Source of the DNA: an uncultured Selenomonadaceae bacterium
GTDB taxonomy: Bacteria; Bacillota; Negativicutes; Selenomonadales; Selenomonadaceae
DNA: 7,387 bases
Assembly: GCA_905236595.1 (NCBI GenBank)
Contig: CAJORE010000034.1
Location: 1 to 7,387, forward strand
Reading direction: 5' to 3'
Each line of letters opens with the position of its first letter. The stretch's first letter is position 1. The translations under genes were made by a program, and so were the position numbers. This document shows positions 4,607 through 7,387 of the stretch, in pieces. The notes under the pieces were generated by a model. It saw nothing but the letters and a program-made list of their open reading frames with translations. It was not told the origin of the DNA and searched no databases.

Positions 4607-6634
4607 ATGGCGGAACAAAACAAACACATCGGCATCGTGGCACACGATCCGTGGCTTGAACCCTTCGAGGACGCGATTCGCGGGCGGCACGACCACGCGC
4701 TTTGGCAGATCGGCGAACTCACCGGACACGGACAGAAAACCTTGTCCGAATTTGCCTCCGGGTATCTTTATTTCGGTTTGCACCGCGAAGCGGACGGCAG
4801 CTGGGTATTTCGCGAGTGGGCGCCCAACGCGGATGCGCTTTACCTCATCGGCGATTTTAACGGTTGGCAAAAGAACGAGGAATATCGTTGCCGTCGCATC
4901 GAAGGCACGGGAAATTGGGAATTGAAGCTTGCCCCGGACAAGATGAAGCACGGCGATCTTTACAAGATGTATGTAAACTGGCCGGGCGGCGAGGGTGAAC
5001 GTATTCCCGCATGGTGCCAGCGCGTTGTGCAGGACGAGAACACGAAAATTTTTTCCGCGCAGGTTTGGGCGCCGGCTGAACCATACAAATGGCATGACGA
5101 GGGCTTCAAAATCAACACCAATCCCCTCCTCATTTACGAGTGCCATGTCGGTATGGGGCAGGACGCGGAAAAAGTCGGCACCTACACCGAATTTAAGGAT
5201 AATGTGCTCCCCCGCGTCAAAAAAGCCGGTTACAACTGTATTCAGATAATGGCGATTCAAGAGCATCCCTATTACGGCAGTTTCGGTTACCACGTCAGCT
5301 CTTTCTTCGCCGCCAGCAGCCGTTGCGGTACGCCGGAAGAATTAAAAGCGCTCATTGATGCGGCGCATGGCATGGGCTTGGGTGTCATCATGGACATTGT
5401 CCACAGTCACGCCGTTAAAAATGAAATCGAAGGCTTGGGGAACTTGTGCGGTGATCCGAACCAGTTTTTCTATCCCGGCGACCGTCACGAACATCCCGCG
5501 TGGGACAGCCTGTGCTTTGATTACGGCAAAGGCGATGTCATGCACTTTTTGCTCTCGAACTGCAAATATTGGCTTGAGGAATACCACTTCGACGGTTACC
5601 GTTTCGACGGCATTACTTCCATGCTCTATTACAGCCACGGCCTCGGCGAAGCGTTCATGAGCTACAACGATTATTTCAACGGGCATCAGGACGATAATGC
5701 CATTTGCTATCTCACCATTGCCAACAAACTTATCCACGAAGTAAAGCCGAGTGCCGTCACCATCGCCGAGGATGTCAGCGGTATGCCGGGTTTGGCGGCA
5801 AAATTTGAGGATGGCGGTTACGGCTTTAATTATCGCTTGGCTATGAATATTCCCGATTATTGGATTAAGACGATAAAAGAGCAGAGCGATGAGAACTGGA
5901 AACCGTCGAGTATTTTCTGGGAGGTCACGAACCGCCGCGCCGACGAAAAAACCGTTTCCTACGCCGAAAGCCACGATCAGGCTCTCGTGGGTGACAAAAC
6001 GATTATTTTCCGCCTCATCGACGCCGATATGTATTGGCATTTTCGGACGTTTGACCGCAACGAACAGGTCAACCGCGGCATTGCCCTCCACAAGATGATT
6101 CGCCTTGTTACCGCCTCCACCATTAACGGCGGTTACCTCAACTTTATGGGCAACGAGTTCGGTCATCCCGAATGGATCGATTTCCCCCGCGAAGGCAACG
6201 GTTGGAGTTACAAATACGCTCGCCGTCAATGGAGCTTGGTGGACAATCCCGAGCTTTGCTACAAGTGGCTGGCCGATTTCGATCGCGAGATGCTGGCGCT
6301 TATTACGGATGTGCATAAATTCCAAAAGTTGCCCGTCATTGAAATTTGGCACAACGATGGCGATCAGATTTTGGCGTATATGCGCGGCGATTTGGTGTTC
6401 GTCTTTAACTTCTCACCGGCGCGCTCCTTTACCGATTACGGTTTCCTCGTGCCGAAGGGGCGTTACGATGTTGTGTTGAACACGGATGCGACGAAGTTCG
6501 GCGGCAACGGCTTGGCAGATGACACCGTGCCGCATTATACGAATTTTGATCCGCTGTATGCGCCGCAAAACAAAGAATGGCTCAAGCTTTACATTCCCGC
6601 CCGTAGTGCCGTTGTCTTGCGCAAAGATATTTGA
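4607..6634 (+). CDS. glgB: 1,4-alpha-glucan (glycogen) branching enzyme, eukaryote-type (GH13_8-like)
   Basis: A 675-residue cytoplasmic enzyme that cuts alpha-1,4 glucan chains and rejoins them as alpha-1,6 branches. The N-terminus (DPWLEPF, residues 14-20) and CBM48 region (about 50-150, FREWAPNADALYLIGDFNGW) precede a GH13 barrel. Catalytic regions: DIVHSH (D263, H268), GYRFDG with nucleophile D334, IAEDVSG with acid/base E388, and ESHDQALVGDK with H456 and D457. The C-terminal beta domain (about 580-675) is complete and ends in a typical VVLRKDI. The text follows eukaryotic GBE1 closely (NVLPRxKxxGYNCIQ, YLNFMGNEFGHPEW, YARRQW), unlike the common bacterial GlgB, so it belongs with GH13 subfamily 8, also known from Bacteroidetes. 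ATG 4607 is chosen because homologues begin shortly before the DPWL segment; an in-frame ATG at 4292 would add 105 unrelated residues. It stands alone, with no glgC, glgA or glgP in view. Confidence 0.96.
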   Translation: MAEQNKHIGIVAHDPWLEPFEDAIRGRHDHALWQIGELTGHGQKTLSEFASGYLYFGLHREADGSWVFREWAPNADALYLIGDFNGWQKNEEYRCRRIEGTGNWELKLAPDKMKHGDLYKMYVNWPGGEGERIPAWCQRVVQDENTKIFSAQVWAPAEPYKWHDEGFKINTNPLLIYECHVGMGQDAEKVGTYTEFKDNVLPRVKKAGYNCIQIMAIQEHPYYGSFGYHVSSFFAASSRCGTPEELKALIDAAHGMGLGVIMDIVHSHAVKNEIEGLGNLCGDPNQFFYPGDRHEHPAWDSLCFDYGKGDVMHFLLSNCKYWLEEYHFDGYRFDGITSMLYYSHGLGEAFMSYNDYFNGHQDDNAICYLTIANKLIHEVKPSAVTIAEDVSGMPGLAAKFEDGGYGFNYRLAMNIPDYWIKTIKEQSDENWKPSSIFWEVTNRRADEKTVSYAESHDQALVGDKTIIFRLIDADMYWHFRTFDRNEQVNRGIALHKMIRLVTASTINGGYLNFMGNEFGHPEWIDFPREGNGWSYKYARRQWSLVDNPELCYKWLADFDREMLALITDVHKFQKLPVIEIWHNDGDQILAYMRGDLVFVFNFSPARSFTDYGFLVPKGRYDVVLNTDATKFGGNGLADDTVPHYTNFDPLYAPQNKEWLKLYIPARSAVVLRKDI

Positions 6635-6661
6635 TTGCTCACGAAAATTTGCGGATTTTCC

Positions 6662-6715
6662 AAAAACTCGTATTCATGGGTCGCCGTACGGCGGCTTTGA
6701 ATACGGGTTTTTTTT
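6662..6715. terminator. Rho-independent terminator after glgB
   Basis: A 10-bp outer stem (6667-6676 against 6698-6707, one G-T pair) encloses a second small palindrome, CGCCGTACGGCG (6682-6693). It is preceded by five A and followed by eight T (6708-6715), so it can act on both strands, though only glgB needs it. It starts 28 bases after the glgB stop and isolates glgB from the gene at 6809. Confidence 0.9.
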
Positions 6716-6763
6716 ATAAAATTTAAGGCGTCGGTTTCCCCTGCTTTATATTTTTCGCCAAAA

Positions 6764-6772
6764 TGCTATAAT
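6764..6772 (+). promoter_or_regulatory. Extended -10 promoter of the AAA-ATPase gene
   Basis: TGCTATAAT is a perfect TATAAT with the upstream TG of extended -10 promoters. The -35 region (TTTATA at 6745-6750, 16-base spacer) is poor, as is common with an extended -10. Transcription would begin near 6779, leaving a leader of about 30 bases with the ribosome binding site AAAGGAG at 6793-6799. The terminator just upstream supports an independent transcript. Confidence 0.7.
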
Positions 6773-6792
6773 GAACGAAACACTAACCAACG

Positions 6793-6799
6793 AAAGGAG
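6793..6799 (+). promoter_or_regulatory. Ribosome binding site that fixes the GTG start of the AAA-ATPase gene
   Basis: AAAGGAG is followed by nine bases and then GTG at 6809-6811, opening the frame that carries the family signature. No ATG in that frame lies between the promoter and the conserved LPVGIEDF segment. Confidence 0.75.
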
Positions 6800-6808
6800 C
6801 GCGGAGCT

Positions 6809-7387
6809 GTGGCACGCAAAAAACGTTTGCCCGTCGGCATCGAGGATTTCAAGGAACTCATCGAGGACAATTATTATTTCGTTGACAAAACCGGCTTTAT
6901 CGCGGATTTTATGGACAATCGCGGCAAGGTCACTCTCTTTACCCGCCCCCGTCGTTTCGGCAAGACGTTGACGCTTTCAATGCTCATGTATTTTTTTACG
7001 CTGAAAAACGCCGAGGACAACGGGAAATTGTTCGCCGGGCTGAACATCGAAAAAGCCGGCGACGAATATATGGCGGAGCAGGGGACGCGCCCCGTTGTAT
7101 TCTTGACGCTGAAAGACGCCGTTGCCCGTGATTTTGCCGGGACGCGAGAGAAGTTTGTCGGCGTTTTGCGGCGTTTGTACGGCGGTTATGGATATTTGCT
7201 CAATAGTGACAAGGTGAGCGAACCGGAAAAAATTTATTTTCGCGGGGTTTTGGAAGGGCGGCTAAACGCCGAACAAATGCAGGAATCATTTGTAAATCTT
7301 ATGCAAATGCTTGCCGCGCACCACGGGAAAAAGGCGGTGCTGCTCCTTGACGAATACGACGCGCCGATAATTTACGCCGTGCAACAC
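6809..7387 (+). CDS. Predicted AAA-ATPase (AAA-ATPase-like, PF09820 type), 5' part
   Basis: The first 193 residues of a protein cut by the window edge. LPVGIEDFKELIED at 7-20 and YYFVDKTGFI at 22-31 are the opening signature of the predicted AAA-ATPase family PF09820. The nucleotide site is the family's unusual P-loop, RPRRFGKT (46-53, K52 and T53), and Walker B is VLLLDEYDAP (177-186, D181, E182). Full-length members are usually 500-600 residues and often end in a PD-(D/E)XK nuclease-like domain (PF08011), which would lie beyond the window. The family occurs in many copies in gut and rumen anaerobes; its biological role is not established, and defence or mobile-element links are speculation. 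The start is GTG 6809, chosen from AAAGGAG nine bases upstream and from the family N-terminus; ATG 6771 is in another frame. It has its own promoter and is not in an operon with glgB. Confidence 0.88.
   Translation, partial: MARKKRLPVGIEDFKELIEDNYYFVDKTGFIADFMDNRGKVTLFTRPRRFGKTLTLSMLMYFFTLKNAEDNGKLFAGLNIEKAGDEYMAEQGTRPVVFLTLKDAVARDFAGTREKFVGVLRRLYGGYGYLLNSDKVSEPEKIYFRGVLEGRLNAEQMQESFVNLMQMLAAHHGKKAVLLLDEYDAPIIYAVQH

Noticed and set aside
5342..6352. Open frame of 336 codons on the - strand inside glgB
   Set aside because: Antisense to the catalytic barrel of the branching enzyme, with no ribosome binding site or family resemblance that I can see.
6771..6971. ATG 6771 opening a 66-codon frame
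   Set aside because: It overlaps the -10 element and is out of frame with the AAA-ATPase; the GTG at 6809 has a proper ribosome binding site and opens the family signature.
1..7387. CRISPR array, tRNA, rRNA, insertion sequence or riboswitch
   Set aside because: No regularly spaced repeats, cloverleaf, transposase or known aptamer pattern could be seen on either strand.

Overview
The window looks like chromosome from a strictly anaerobic, Gram-negative-type bacterium of about 55% GC. I suspect the Negativicutes (Selenomonas/Acidaminococcus relatives). This rests on gene content only: a Tat-exported, cytochrome-b-linked NiFe hydrogenase, a eukaryote-type glycogen branching enzyme, and an AAA-ATPase family that is multiplied in gut and rumen anaerobes. 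No rRNA or other marker confirms the taxon.

Layout. The left edge holds the last 48 codons of a + strand membrane protein (1-147), closed by a strong terminator that works in both directions (179-220). From there to about 4300 everything lies on the - strand and forms one probable operon, in order of transcription: NiFe hydrogenase small subunit (3189-4277, GTG start), large subunit (1285-3189, coupled by TAATG), b-type cytochrome (599-1282, 2-base gap) and a small HMA-fold protein (239-481). A 15-bp hairpin sits between the last two. A 329-base divergent intergenic region (4278-4606) holds a possible hydrogenase promoter and two inverted repeats. It is followed on the + strand by glgB (4607-6634), a terminator (6662-6715), an extended -10 promoter (6764-6772) and the first 193 codons of a predicted AAA-ATPase that runs off the right edge.

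How the genes work together. The small and large subunits form a group 1 uptake hydrogenase. It is folded with its cofactors in the cytoplasm, exported by the Tat signal on the small subunit, and anchored by that subunit's C-terminal helix and by the four-helix dihaem cytochrome b, which should pass electrons from H2 to the quinone pool. The proximal-cluster region has the standard four cysteines, so an oxygen-sensitive enzyme is predicted. The usual maturation protease gene is absent from the operon. In the downstream position is an 80-residue protein whose first residues reproduce the nickel-binding N-terminus of HypB (MCxxCGCG), joined to an HMA-like domain that has lost its own CxxC site and instead carries HxHxH. 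This candidate nickel chaperone, or nickel-handling subunit, of the hydrogenase operon is the most interesting item here. glgB (glycogen branching) and the AAA-ATPase appear functionally unrelated to the hydrogenase.
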